NCBI GenBank assembly: GCA_965224755.1
Contig: OZ245061.1
Location: 1,674,001 to 1,738,000 of the forward strand
Origin: Hellea sp965224755
GTDB lineage: Bacteria; Pseudomonadota; Alphaproteobacteria; Caulobacterales; Maricaulaceae
Length of the DNA stretch: 64,000 bases
Direction: 5' to 3'
Below the pieces are notes generated by a model. That model did no database searches. It saw only the letters and a program-made list of their open reading frames with translations, and was not told where the DNA came from. Both the position numbers and the translations under genes were made by a program. Positions 16,480-25,157 of the stretch are shown here, one piece after another. Each line of letters opens with the position of its first letter. Position 1 is the first letter of the stretch.

Positions 16480-17843
16480 GTGTCCCGTTCAGAATTTGAG
16501 AATTCAACATTCATTATTGGTGAGAGGTCTCTTTCTGATTACTCCATTGGGTTTTATGGTATTGGCTTAAAAAGGGCGCTTCTAAAACTTGGTAATAATT
16601 ACGACGTCGCATCGGATGACGGAATGGATAAAATTCAGTTTAATGCCAATCGTAAAACTCTAAGCCAGAGTAAAAAGACAGCGACGGCTAGTGTTGAGAA
16701 ATCTTCAGGAATACACAGCTTCAAAATCGAAATATCCAAGCTTGATGAAGAAATTAAAGACATAGTTTCAAACAAGTTGTGGATGGTCGAGCTTAAAGAA
16801 AAAATTGCTCGTAGATATGGAATATTCCTGCAAAAAGGACTTGCCCTGAAAGTTGACGGTAAACTTCTAAAAGGGATCGTTCCCAAGCTAAGACGCAAAG
16901 GCCCCGTTCTCCCCATAGACGATACAGCCGACAGTGTTGCCGGAGTGGATATTCATATTCGTACAGGCGTGCATTCGAAATATAGGATGAGTTATGAGAA
17001 AGGGTTTAGCAGAGCCGCAAATACAAAGTTAACCTCAGAATTGGGCTGGTATGTAGTATGTAACGACAGGATCATGATTGTCGGGGACAAAACCAAAGAC
17101 ATTGGCCTAACATCAAATTGGCATTCCGAATACCATGGCTTCATTGGCTGGGTTTTCTTTGTTGCTAAAGATGCGAGTGATTTACCATGGAACACAAAAA
17201 AAACACAAATCGTCATGGAGGCCCCTGCCTTTATGAAGGTCAAAGGCCTTCTGCAAGATTATACCGATGATTGGAAAAAGAAGAACAAGGCAGCGCGGCC
17301 TAAAAAGGCTACGCCTGCAAAAAAACCTAAAGGCCTTAGTATTTCTCCAAGTTCTGGCAATGCTGGGGTAAAAAACCAAAGCCGCGGACACCTAAGCCAC
17401 CATTGGGCACTCCAGTCAAGCTCGATACACTCGAGCCTGACGCTGATATATATTCAGAATTGCAGGTGCTCAGCATAGGAAAGTTGACGGGTCTATACTA
17501 CTCTATCGTTTCAATAAAACTTGAGCATCACACACCCCTTATTGCAGTAGGCGTCTGGTCGTTTTTAGAATCTCTTTCCGCATTAGCTGGTAGAAAGAGC
17601 ACACAACCGTTTAAAGATTTCTGGAATCAGAATTGGGCCAAAAAAAATGGATTGCCTTCAAGCAGCGATAATAAGGCATACAAAGGACAATTCACGGCAC
17701 TGACACGCTTACAAGACGCCGGCAACATTACTAAGCATGATCCCAAAGCCGCTGCTTACGACGGGGATCAACTCAATAACGATTTGGCGGTTTTGAAAAA
17801 TGTTATCCGAAAATCAATCAAGATTGCAGAGACGTTGAAGTAA
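16480..17843 (+). pseudogene. GHKL/HSP90-like ATPase gene, 5' truncated and frameshifted
   Basis: Two consecutive frames make one protein. The first (16480-17478) starts directly at the glycine-rich ATP-lid motif SIGFYGIGLKRALLKLG, so the upstream N-box with the catalytic Asn/Glu is missing. It continues with a MORC/HATPase_c_3-like middle (GWYVVCNDRIMIVGDKTK, GWVFFVAKDASDLPWNTKKT). At 17370-17376 the zero frame reads GTA-AAA-AAC; a -1 shift gives the continuation PKPRTPKPPLGTPVKLD and the 17403-17843 C-terminal domain (GVWSFLESLSALAGRKSTQ, FKDFWNQNWAKK). The truncation abuts the IS3 right end. The role of the intact family member is not known to me; such ATPases occur on mobile elements and in defence islands. 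Confidence 0.7.
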
Positions 17844-17964
17844 AAACCGGCGGGCTAAAGCGGCGGGTTCGACACTAGTATTTTTATTTAAACTATGGTA
17901 ACGCGGTGCTGCTGCGGGCCTTCGCTATGGAGCGGGCCCGCGCCCCGCTCAACCGAGAGATGGT

Positions 17965-18005
17965 GTCAGTTCTAACTTGCTGAAACCGGGACATTTCTAA
18001 ATTGC
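17965..18005 (-). repeat. Right-end iterons of the ISNCY-like element
   Basis: Inverted copies of the left-end iteron (GCAATTTAGAAATGTC from 18005 backwards and GCAAGTTAGAACTGAC from 17980 backwards) are spaced 25 bp apart. They define the right terminus of the island. The adjacent 17.84-17.96 kb stretch is non-coding, with a GC-rich palindrome AGCGGGCCCGCGCCCCGCT. Confidence 0.75.
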
Positions 18006-18050
18006 CTCAACATTGTGTATATCTTCAAAGCTAGCTCGATATTCCCTAAT

Positions 18051-18065
18051 GTTCTATTTATGTTC
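18051..18065 (+). promoter_or_regulatory. LexA (SOS) box
   Basis: GTTC-TATTTAT-GTTC is an exact match to the alphaproteobacterial LexA direct-repeat site GTTC-N7-GTTC. It lies 23 bp upstream of the Y-family polymerase ATG, where bound LexA would block transcription. Confidence 0.85.
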
Positions 18066-18088
18066 TTTTTTCATTACCAGAGAACATT

Positions 18089-19342
18089 ATGCACTTCCCG
18101 CCCTCCATCGGCACGCTTTATATCGACTTTGACGCTTTTTTCGCCAATGTGGAGAAGCAGGTTGAGCCTGCGTTGCGGTCAAAGCCTGTGGGGATTACAG
18201 CTCTGGGGTCAGAATACTCTATCCTGATTACATGCTGCTATATGGCCAAGCGCGCCGGGGTTAAGCGCGGAATGCGGGTTAAGGAGGCGCGCGAGGCCTG
18301 CCCTGATATTGTCATCCGCGTCGCGCGGCCGGATGTCTATGTTGATATCCATAACCGCATCGTCGCCGAAGTTCATAGCCATGTGCCTGTCAAGAAAGTC
18401 TGGTCGATAGATGAAGTCGAGTGCGAGCTTATTGGCCGCGAGCGGGAACGTGCTTATGATATCGCCCTCGCCGTTCAAGACGGTCTGCGCCGCAATATCG
18501 GGCCTTATGTGACGCCGTCTATTGGTCTCGCCCCCAATCAATTCCTCGCCAAAGTCGCTTCCGAGATGGAGAAGCCCAACGGCTTTGTTATGCTGCGTAA
18601 GGAAGACCTGCCCGGCCCCCTCTTCCGGCTTAAACTGACAGACCTTCCGGGGATATCCAAAGGGATGAAAGCGCGGCTCAATAAAGCGGGCGTGATGAGC
18701 GTTGAAGATTTTTGGAATATCTCAGCCAAACATGCCCGCGCGATTTGGGGCAGTGTTGAAGGCGAACGCATGTGGATGCAGCTTCGGGGTTATGCCGTAG
18801 AGAAACCGCCAACAACCCGCCGCATGTTCGGCCATAGCCGGGTTCTGTCCGCCGAGTTCAAAGACCCACAAAGGGCCATTGAGTGCCTGCGACTTCTAAC
18901 CGTCAAAGCCGCACATCGTCTGCGCCGCGAAAACTATACGGCGGCGGCGTTGTCGATTTCTTTTCGAACACAGGCTTTTCGTTCTCAAGACAAAGGCCGG
19001 TGGTCTGGCGAGATAGGATTTTCGCCCTGCCGCGATGATCACAGCTTCCTCCATCATCTGCATAAGCTCTATGAGCGCGGGATTGATGTGGCCCGCCCTC
19101 GCCGTCTTCGCAGTGTTAGCGTCATGCTCCATAAAATCGCCCTTCCAACAGAGCGTGGACGGGATTTATTTGAAGATCAGCAGGCCCGAAAGTGGGATAA
19201 GCTTACCGATGTGATGGATAGTTTTAACCGCAAACAAGGCGCAGCGCTGATCCATCTCGGCCCCCGCGCCAAGCTTCCGGGCGGCTATGCCGGCGCAAAA
19301 ATCGCCTTTGGCCGCGTCCCCGACAAAGAAGATTTCTTCTAA
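18089..19342 (+). CDS. Y-family translesion DNA polymerase (DinB/ImpB type)
   Basis: Error-prone polymerase for copying damaged templates, 417 aa. The catalytic acids are in TLYIDFDAFFANVEKQ (first Asp) and VWSIDEVECEL (Asp-Glu pair). Also visible are the fingers segment MAKRAGVKRGMRVKEAREACP, a helix-hairpin-helix thumb (LTDLPGISKGMKARLNKAGV) and a little-finger region. The sequence is of the divergent alphaproteobacterial DNA polymerase Y group rather than classical DinB. The C-terminus is not a clear beta-clamp motif. A LexA box just upstream shows SOS control. The mobile island ends only 77 bp upstream, so insertion stopped just short of its promoter. Confidence 0.9.
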   Translation: MHFPPSIGTLYIDFDAFFANVEKQVEPALRSKPVGITALGSEYSILITCCYMAKRAGVKRGMRVKEAREACPDIVIRVARPDVYVDIHNRIVAEVHSHVPVKKVWSIDEVECELIGRERERAYDIALAVQDGLRRNIGPYVTPSIGLAPNQFLAKVASEMEKPNGFVMLRKEDLPGPLFRLKLTDLPGISKGMKARLNKAGVMSVEDFWNISAKHARAIWGSVEGERMWMQLRGYAVEKPPTTRRMFGHSRVLSAEFKDPQRAIECLRLLTVKAAHRLRRENYTAAALSISFRTQAFRSQDKGRWSGEIGFSPCRDDHSFLHHLHKLYERGIDVARPRRLRSVSVMLHKIALPTERGRDLFEDQQARKWDKLTDVMDSFNRKQGAALIHLGPRAKLPGGYAGAKIAFGRVPDKEDFF

Positions 19343-19385
19343 CCAGGCCCCCTTCCCTCTATTCGCTTTGTAAAATTTATGTCAG

Positions 19386-19991
19386 ATGCAGGCCATGAAA
19401 CATTTCGGCCCAAATGAACTTCTGGATTGCTATCGCCGAGGCGTATTCCCTATGGCGGATAGCCGCGATGATCCGCGCGTCTTTTTGATGGATCCGGATG
19501 AGCGCGGCATTATTCCTTTGGATGGTCTGCATATTTCGCGCTCGCTTAAAAAATTCATGCGCGATATGTCTTTCACCATCACTTATGATGCGGCGTTTAG
19601 CGAAGTTATCACGCGCTGCGCCGAAGCCGCGCCAGATAGAGAGAGCACTTGGATCAATGGCGGTATCGAATATCTTTATGGACGCCTTCATGCCATGGGT
19701 AACGCACATTCCGTTGAGGTCTGGCAAGGCAGGCAACTCGTCGGCGGGCTTTACGGCGTCTCTATCGGCGGCGCGTTTTTTGGCGAGAGTATGTTCTCGC
19801 GGGCGGCCAATGCCAGCAAGGTTGCGCTTGTTCATCTTGTGGGCCGCCTCAATGCAAGCGGCTATAAACTCCTTGATACGCAATTCATTACAGATCATCT
19901 CAAAACTATGGGCGCGGTTGAGGTTTCGCGGTCTGAATATCACGGCCTGCTGAAACAAGCCCTCAATATAAAGGCAAGCTTTTCGGCTTGA
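19386..19991 (+). CDS. aat: Leucyl/phenylalanyl-tRNA-protein transferase
   Basis: Attaches Leu or Phe to N-terminal Arg/Lys of proteins, marking them for ClpAP degradation (N-end rule). The 201 aa protein shows the family start LLDCYRRGVFPMADSRDD, then FTITYDAAFSEVITRCAEA, then STWINGGIEYLYGRLHAMGNAHSVEVW as separate conserved blocks. The core GGLYGVSIGGAFFGESMFSR and LLDTQFITDHLKTMGAVEV are also present. These are diagnostic. ATG 19386 is used; ATG 19395 (MKHFGPNE) is also possible. Confidence 0.95.
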   Translation: MQAMKHFGPNELLDCYRRGVFPMADSRDDPRVFLMDPDERGIIPLDGLHISRSLKKFMRDMSFTITYDAAFSEVITRCAEAAPDRESTWINGGIEYLYGRLHAMGNAHSVEVWQGRQLVGGLYGVSIGGAFFGESMFSRAANASKVALVHLVGRLNASGYKLLDTQFITDHLKTMGAVEVSRSEYHGLLKQALNIKASFSA

Positions 19992-20030
19992 GGGCTTGCG
20001 CCGCTCGCGTCTGCGTGATTACTTGCGCCC

Positions 20031-21392
20031 ATGATAAAAACATTACGTATGGCGCTACTCGGCGCAACATCTCTGGCATTGCTCGCCGCTTGCGGAGATA
20101 AAACTGACCCGAAGACAGATGACACTGCGGATAAAGGCGCGGCTTTTGCCAGCACCTATATGCCGCAACCCTCCGAAACCACCCTCATCACCAATGCCCA
20201 TATCATTGACGGTACAGGCGCCGAGATTGAGAATGGCAGTATTCTAATCACGGGCGGGAAGATCACCGCTATTGGCGCTACGGTCGAGAGCGCAGATGTC
20301 AGCCTGACCATTGATGGGGGCGGAAAATATGTAACGCCCGGCATTATCGACATCCATTCCCATTTGGGCGACTACGCTTCGCCTTCTGTGCGCGCCCATA
20401 ATGACGGCAATGAAGTTACCTCCCCGATTACCTCCGAAGTTTTTGCCGAACACGGCGTCTGGCCTCAAGACCCGGGGTTTGACGAAGCTTTGCAAGGTGG
20501 GGTGACGACGCTGCATATCCTGCCCGGCTCGGCCAATCTCTTTGGCGGGCGCGGCGTAACCATGCGCAATGTCGCCTCTCGCACCGTGCAAGGCATGAAG
20601 TTCCCCGGCGCGCCCTATACGCTGAAAATGGCCTGCGGCGAGAATCCTAAGCGGGTTTACGGCAATAAAGGCGGCCCCGGCTCGCGCATGGGCAATGTCG
20701 CGGGCTACCGCAAAAATTGGATCAAGGCGCAAGCTTATCAAAAGAAACGCGAGAAAGGCGGCGATGATTTTAAACGCGATTTGCAACTCGAAACCCTCGC
20801 CGATGTTTTGGACGGTAAAATATTGGTGCAGATGCATTGCTACCGCGCCGACGAAATGGTGCAAATTCTCGATATTGCCAAAGAGTTCGATTATAAAGTC
20901 ACGACCTTTCACCACGCTGTCGAAGCTTACAAGATCGGCGATATCCTAGCCGAGACAGATACCTGCGCGGCGATGTGGGCGGATTGGTATGGCTTTAAGA
21001 TGGAAAGCTATGACGGTATATTAGAAAACGTCCCGTTTGTTCATGCCGCAGGGGCCTGCGCCATGATCCATTCTGATGATCAAAACGGCATTCAGCGCCT
21101 CAACCAAGAAGTCGCTAAGACTTGGGCTAACGGAAACCGGGCGGGCTTGAATATCTCCAAGGCCGAGGCATGGAAATGGCTCAGCACGAACCCCGCAAAG
21201 GCGCTGGGAATTCTGGACGAAACCGGTACGCTCGAAGTCGGCAAACGCGCCGATGTAGTGATGTGGTCGGCTGACCCGTTCACGACTTATGCAAGACCCG
21301 AAAAAGTCTTTATCGACGGGGCTTTACTTTTCGACAAAGAAACGGGCCTAAAACCGAAAAGCGATTTCCGCTTGGGCTACGGGGAGAACTAA
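20031..21392 (+). CDS. Exported amidohydrolase lipoprotein (imidazolonepropionase-like)
   Basis: Metal-dependent hydrolase of the amidohydrolase superfamily, 453 aa, exported with lipobox LLAACGDK. Metal ligands are visible: HxH in IDIHSHLGDYASPS, later His in VQMHCYRADEM and TTFHHAVEAYK, and Asp in MIHSDDQNG. The C-terminal NPAKALGILDETGTLEVGKRADVVMWS block is standard for the family. It is followed after 1 bp by a second amidohydrolase gene in which the ligands are absent, so the two probably form a heteromeric or functionally split pair. The substrate is unknown; cyclic dipeptides or imide-like compounds are possibilities. Confidence 0.88.
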   Translation: MIKTLRMALLGATSLALLAACGDKTDPKTDDTADKGAAFASTYMPQPSETTLITNAHIIDGTGAEIENGSILITGGKITAIGATVESADVSLTIDGGGKYVTPGIIDIHSHLGDYASPSVRAHNDGNEVTSPITSEVFAEHGVWPQDPGFDEALQGGVTTLHILPGSANLFGGRGVTMRNVASRTVQGMKFPGAPYTLKMACGENPKRVYGNKGGPGSRMGNVAGYRKNWIKAQAYQKKREKGGDDFKRDLQLETLADVLDGKILVQMHCYRADEMVQILDIAKEFDYKVTTFHHAVEAYKIGDILAETDTCAAMWADWYGFKMESYDGILENVPFVHAAGACAMIHSDDQNGIQRLNQEVAKTWANGNRAGLNISKAEAWKWLSTNPAKALGILDETGTLEVGKRADVVMWSADPFTTYARPEKVFIDGALLFDKETGLKPKSDFRLGYGEN

Positions 21393-21393
21393 A

Positions 21394-22665
21394 ATGGCTT
21401 ATTTCAAAACACTCTCAGCGGCCCTCCTCATTTCCGCCTTCGCCCTGCCCGTAACGGCCCAAGATTACTTCATCTCCGATGCCAAACTCGTGACCAATAC
21501 GGATGCGGGCATAATCGAGAACGCCGATATTATCATTCGTAATGGCCGCATATCGCAGATCGGCACTGACCTTGTAGCGCCCGCCGATACGCCTATTGTC
21601 AAAGCCGACGGTAAATGGGTTACGCCCGGCATTATCGCGCCTTTCTCCCGCCTCGGCCTTGTTGATATTGGCGCGGAAGATGCGACTAATGATACCAGCT
21701 CCGAAGACTCGGCCACATCCATTAGCGAGCTTGCCAGCGACAGTTTTAACCCCAAAGCCGCCCATATCGCCAATGTCAGGCGGCGCGGCATTACCCACGC
21801 CGTTATTTCGCCCAGCGCGGCGGGAGACAGCATATTTGGCGGTACAGGGCTCATCGCCAATCTCAGCGGCGATTTCGACTCTATCGAAAAACCGCAAGCC
21901 TTTATTTATGTGCAGCTTGGCGAAGGCGGTACGCGCCGCGCCGGCGGCTCGCGCGCGGCCTCCATGCGCCAACTTCGCGCCGCATTGGATGACGCCGCTG
22001 CTTATCCGTCCCGTTTTAAAAGCCCGGAGGATGGCGACGCCCTCTCCCGCCAAGATGCAGCCGCTCTATTCGCCGCCGCTCGCGGACGTATGCCGTTGCT
22101 GATAAATGCAAATCGCGCCTCCGATTTGCTCAATATTATCCAACTCAAGAAAGAATACCGCCTTGATATTATAATTCTCGGCGCGGCTGAAGGCTGGAAA
22201 GTCGCCGATCAATTGGCCGCCGCCAAGATGAAAGTGATGGTCGATCCGCATGATAACCTGCCCGCCAGTTTTGACAGAGTTGAATCGCGTCTGGATAATG
22301 TAAACCTGCTCGACGCAGCGGGTGTGGATTACGCCATCACCAATGCAGGTGTTCTTGGCGTGTCAAAACCTATCACCCTCACACAGCACGCGGGTAATGC
22401 CGTTGGTAATGGTTTGAGTTGGGATAAAGCCTTTGCCGCCATCACGGCCACGCCTGCCCGTTGGTTCGGCCTCGGCAAAGCCACAGCCGAACGCGGCCAA
22501 GCGGCGACCTTGGTAATTTGGGACGGCGACCCGCTGGATGTGACCTCTGCCCCGACGGCGATGTGGATTGACGGCGAAGCGCAAAGCCTGACATCGCGGA
22601 TGACCGCTCTGCGCGACCGCTATAATCCAACAAATACTGATACAAGACCGCATAAATACCGATAA
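21394..22665 (+). CDS. Exported amidohydrolase-like protein lacking metal ligands
   Basis: Periplasmic 423 aa protein with signal peptide MAYFKTLSAALLISAFALPVTAQ cleaved at or near AQ. It has the amidohydrolase beta-sandwich ends (ISDAKLVTNTDAGIIENADI; GKATAERGQAATLVIWDGDPLDVT) and barrel segments. Where the metal HxH belongs it reads VTPGIIAPFSRLGLVDIG: the histidines are Phe and Arg. The second and third histidines are replaced too (LLINANRASDLLNI; ILGAAEGWKVADQL). Only parts of the ITNAGVLGVS region remain. It is likely catalytically inactive and may stabilise or regulate the active upstream paralogue, to which it is joined with a 1-bp gap. Confidence 0.85.
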   Translation: MAYFKTLSAALLISAFALPVTAQDYFISDAKLVTNTDAGIIENADIIIRNGRISQIGTDLVAPADTPIVKADGKWVTPGIIAPFSRLGLVDIGAEDATNDTSSEDSATSISELASDSFNPKAAHIANVRRRGITHAVISPSAAGDSIFGGTGLIANLSGDFDSIEKPQAFIYVQLGEGGTRRAGGSRAASMRQLRAALDDAAAYPSRFKSPEDGDALSRQDAAALFAAARGRMPLLINANRASDLLNIIQLKKEYRLDIIILGAAEGWKVADQLAAAKMKVMVDPHDNLPASFDRVESRLDNVNLLDAAGVDYAITNAGVLGVSKPITLTQHAGNAVGNGLSWDKAFAAITATPARWFGLGKATAERGQAATLVIWDGDPLDVTSAPTAMWIDGEAQSLTSRMTALRDRYNPTNTDTRPHKYR

Positions 22666-22675
22666 GTTTGCGTGC

Positions 22676-22703
22676 TTGACCTTTAAGTGCGCATGACTAT
22701 GTT
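22676..22703 (+). promoter_or_regulatory. Likely sigma-70 promoter of the DEAD-box helicase
   Basis: TTGACC (22676-22681), a 16-bp spacer and TATGTT (22698-22703) lie 55 bp before the TTG start. The leader between them can fold into a GC-rich hairpin (GGCGA...TCGCC at about 22713-22737), which may modulate translation as in cold-inducible helicases. Confidence 0.45.
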
Positions 22704-22757
22704 GCGCGCATATTCGGCGATGGGAGGGCCCTCGCCACAGTCTGAAAAGTAGACCAT

Positions 22758-24368
22758 TTGAGTTCCGATATAGATACCGAAGAAATTCCGGCCGACGCGC
22801 CTGTAGATGTCACATTTAAAGACCTTGGCTTGGATCCGAAAATCCTCAAAGCTTTGGACGACCTTGGCTATGAAACACCGACGCCTATTCAGGCCCGCGC
22901 GATTCCGGCTGCGCTTAAGCAGCGTGATGTTTTAGGCATTGCCCAGACAGGCACGGGCAAGACCGGCGCATTCGTTCTCCCAACCATTGATAAAATGTCC
23001 CGGGGCCGCGCCCGTGCAAGAATGCCGCGCTGCCTGATTATCTGTCCGACCCGTGAACTCGCCGCGCAAGTCGCCGAGAATGTCGAGCTTTACGGCAAAT
23101 ATCTGAAACTCGAAATGGCGCTCCTCATTGGCGGGGTGAGTTTTGGCGAACAGGACCGCAAACTCATGAAGGGCGTGGATATCCTCATCGCCACGCCGGG
23201 ACGCCTGCTCGATCAATTCGAGCGCGGGAAAATACTGATGACAGGCGTTCAGACTCTCGTTGTCGATGAAGCTGACCGGATGCTGGATATGGGCTTCATT
23301 CCGGACATAGAGAAAATCTTCAAAATGACGCCATTTACGCGGCAAGTTTTATTCTTCTCGGCCACCATGCCGCCGGAGATTAAGCGCCTTGTCGATCAAT
23401 TTCTGCATCAACCCGTGAGCATTCATATTGCGCGGCAGAATATGACCGCCGAAACGGTGACGCAGCGCATTGTGCGCATGCCCTCCTCTGATCCCAAACA
23501 AAAACGCACAGCTTTGCGCTGGCTGATTGAAAATAATGATGTCGTCAACGGCATTGTCTTTTGTAACCGTAAACGCGATGTCGATATTGTGGCAAAATCA
23601 CTGGCAGTCCACGGTATTTCCGCCGAGCCTATCCACGGCGATCTGGCGCAATCTGTACGCACTAAGACGCTGGCTCAGTTTAAGAGCGGCGAGATAAAAA
23701 TATTGGTCGCTAGCGATGTTGCTGCGCGCGGGCTGGATGTGCCGTCTGTTAGTCATGTTTTCAATTATGACGTGCCCAACCATTCCGAAGACTATGTTCA
23801 TAGGATAGGCCGCACGGGCCGCGCCGGGCGCGAAGGTGATACCATCATGCTCGTCGCGCGTTTGGACGAGAAGAACTATGCCGAAATTCTCAGGCTGATC
23901 AAAGTCGAGTCGATTGAAGAGATAGAGATTCCGGGCCTCGAAGATTTCCCCAAAGACGGCGGAAAATACCGCAAGGGCGGGAAAGATCAAAAGGGCCGCG
24001 GGCGTGACCGCGGACGCGGCAGAGACCGTTCCAAACAGTCATCAAACCGCCCGCGCCGCGAAGAAACGCCAGCCGCCGAAACCGTTGAAGATAAACCTAA
24101 AAAATCCACTTCAAGACGCGCGGCTCCTAAACGGGCGCCTAAAGAAGGTAGTGCTCAGGAAAAGCCCGAAGCTAAATCCTCAAAGCCGAAGCGGGACGCC
24201 AAGCCCAGACCCGACAATCGCAGCAAGCCCGAAGATCGCAATAAGCCTGAAAACCGTAATAAAAATGAACGGTCCAATAAAGGCCGAAATCGTAATGGCC
24301 TTAAAGAAAACACCAAGGCCGGCTTCGGCGATTCAATGCCGGCATTCTTTGACTCCAAGCTGAAATAA
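22758..24368 (+). CDS. DEAD-box ATP-dependent RNA helicase (RhlE-like)
   Basis: Unwinds RNA structures in ribosome assembly or decay, 536 aa. All core motifs are present: Q motif (FKDLGLDPKILKALDDLGY, TPTPIQARAIP), motif I AQTGTGKTG, PTRELAAQ, TPGRLLDQ, VVDEADRMLDMGF, SAT in FFSATMPPE, VAARGLDVPSV and HRIGRTGRAGREG. The C-terminal 130 residues are a basic, low-complexity RNA-binding tail with RGRGRDR and repeated KPE-x-RNK units. The only plausible start is TTG 22758. A promoter-like pair and a leader hairpin precede it. Confidence 0.95.
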   Translation: MSSDIDTEEIPADAPVDVTFKDLGLDPKILKALDDLGYETPTPIQARAIPAALKQRDVLGIAQTGTGKTGAFVLPTIDKMSRGRARARMPRCLIICPTRELAAQVAENVELYGKYLKLEMALLIGGVSFGEQDRKLMKGVDILIATPGRLLDQFERGKILMTGVQTLVVDEADRMLDMGFIPDIEKIFKMTPFTRQVLFFSATMPPEIKRLVDQFLHQPVSIHIARQNMTAETVTQRIVRMPSSDPKQKRTALRWLIENNDVVNGIVFCNRKRDVDIVAKSLAVHGISAEPIHGDLAQSVRTKTLAQFKSGEIKILVASDVAARGLDVPSVSHVFNYDVPNHSEDYVHRIGRTGRAGREGDTIMLVARLDEKNYAEILRLIKVESIEEIEIPGLEDFPKDGGKYRKGGKDQKGRGRDRGRGRDRSKQSSNRPRREETPAAETVEDKPKKSTSRRAAPKRAPKEGSAQEKPEAKSSKPKRDAKPRPDNRSKPEDRNKPENRNKNERSNKGRNRNGLKENTKAGFGDSMPAFFDSKLK

Positions 24369-24416
24369 GGCTTTAACGGGACACCCTAATTTTCTTCAGA
24401 AGCATGCGCTTCTCCT

Positions 24417-24517
24417 CCTCATCCTGAGGAGTGAGCGTTAGCGAACGTCTCGAAAGGCTGTTGCCTCATTAAGCCGATCCTTCGAGTCCCGACGCTTTGC
24501 GTCGCCTCAGGATGAGG
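24417..24517. repeat. 101-bp palindromic intergenic repeat (copy 1)
   Basis: Outer inverted arms CCTCATCCTGAGG/CCTCAGGATGAGG enclose two smaller inner hairpins (CGTTAGCGAACG; CGACGCTTTGCGTCG). It lies between the helicase stop and the convergent GST gene. Architecture and size match two other copies at 50951-51051 and 51262-51366, although arm sequences differ. This is the style of dispersed palindromic elements common in alphaproteobacterial intergenic DNA. It could also serve as a bidirectional terminator. Confidence 0.75.
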
Positions 24518-24554
24518 GTGGCTTTAACGCCTGCTCCTGTCGCCAAGGCCGCTC

Positions 24555-25157
24555 CTACCATTCCTTATCATAAGCATAAGTGTCTTTAAAATACGGATGG
24601 GATTGGAACCCCCTATGCCATGCCGCCAGTTTCGGTGCGCGGGCTTCCCAGTCCAGATGCCCTGTTCTGAAGCTGGTGTAATCCAGCGCTGTTACAATGG
24701 CGAGATTGCCAAATGTCCACGGCGCGCCGAGCCATTCGCTGATCTGTTCCAAGGTTTCCACACCTTTGGTAATTGCGGTCTCGTGGCGATTTATCATCTC
24801 CGGCCAGTGGAGCTCTTTTGGCCGCACCGTTTCGTAACGGTAATTATAGACCGCATCGGAAATACCGTCGCCCAGCGCATGTTGCCAAAGCTGGATGAAG
24901 CGCGGATGTTTATCACTTGGCAAGATAGGGTTTTCGCCCAGCGTGTCGAGATATTCGCAAACGACGGGACTATCAAAAAGAAACTGCCCCGGCTGCCATT
25001 CCAGCGCTGGAATTTTGCCCAGCGGATTATCGCCCTTTGTATAGCCGTTCACCACATCGGTAACGGCAATTATCTCTTCGATCTCAATTTCGTGCAGCCG
25101 CGCTAAAATCATGGCTTTGCGGGCATAGGGCGATCTGGGGTGGCAATGTAGTTTCAT
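24555..25157 (-). CDS. Glutathione S-transferase family protein
   Basis: Thioredoxin-fold GST of 200 aa that probably conjugates or isomerises with glutathione. The N-terminal domain reads MKLHCHPRSPYARKAMILA, with NPLGKIPALEW and FDSPVVCEYLD as the glutathione-binding segments. The helical C-terminal domain ends TALDYTSFRTGHLDW. ATG 25157 is chosen because AAAAGGA lies at good spacing (7 bp); ATG 25163 is too close to it and the long open frame to 25244 lacks homology. The substrate is unknown. Confidence 0.9.
   Translation of the reverse strand: MKLHCHPRSPYARKAMILARLHEIEIEEIIAVTDVVNGYTKGDNPLGKIPALEWQPGQFLFDSPVVCEYLDTLGENPILPSDKHPRFIQLWQHALGDGISDAVYNYRYETVRPKELHWPEMINRHETAITKGVETLEQISEWLGAPWTFGNLAIVTALDYTSFRTGHLDWEARAPKLAAWHRGFQSHPYFKDTYAYDKEW

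Larger units (their letters stand above)
14306..18011. mobile_element. Nested mobile island bounded by ISNCY-like inverted ends
   Basis: The outer ends are inverted: left GTAGGGGCAAATTAGAAATG (from 14306) and the reverse complement of the right end GTTGAGGCAATTTAGAAATG (ending 18011) agree at 17 of the first 20 positions, and similarity continues inward. The ends are flanked by ATTGTGT at 14299-14305 and 18012-18018, a probable 7-bp target duplication. Inside, in order, are a C-terminally broken transposase, an IS3-family insertion (15056-16452), and a 5'-truncated, frameshifted ATPase gene. Excluding the IS3 element the island is about 2.3 kb, so the original element evidently carried a passenger gene and has since lost parts of both genes. 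Confidence 0.75.

Noticed and set aside
17403..17843. Independent 146-aa gene
   Set aside because: Its sequence continues the upstream ATPase after a -1 shift at the A run, so it is treated as the C-terminal part of one broken gene.
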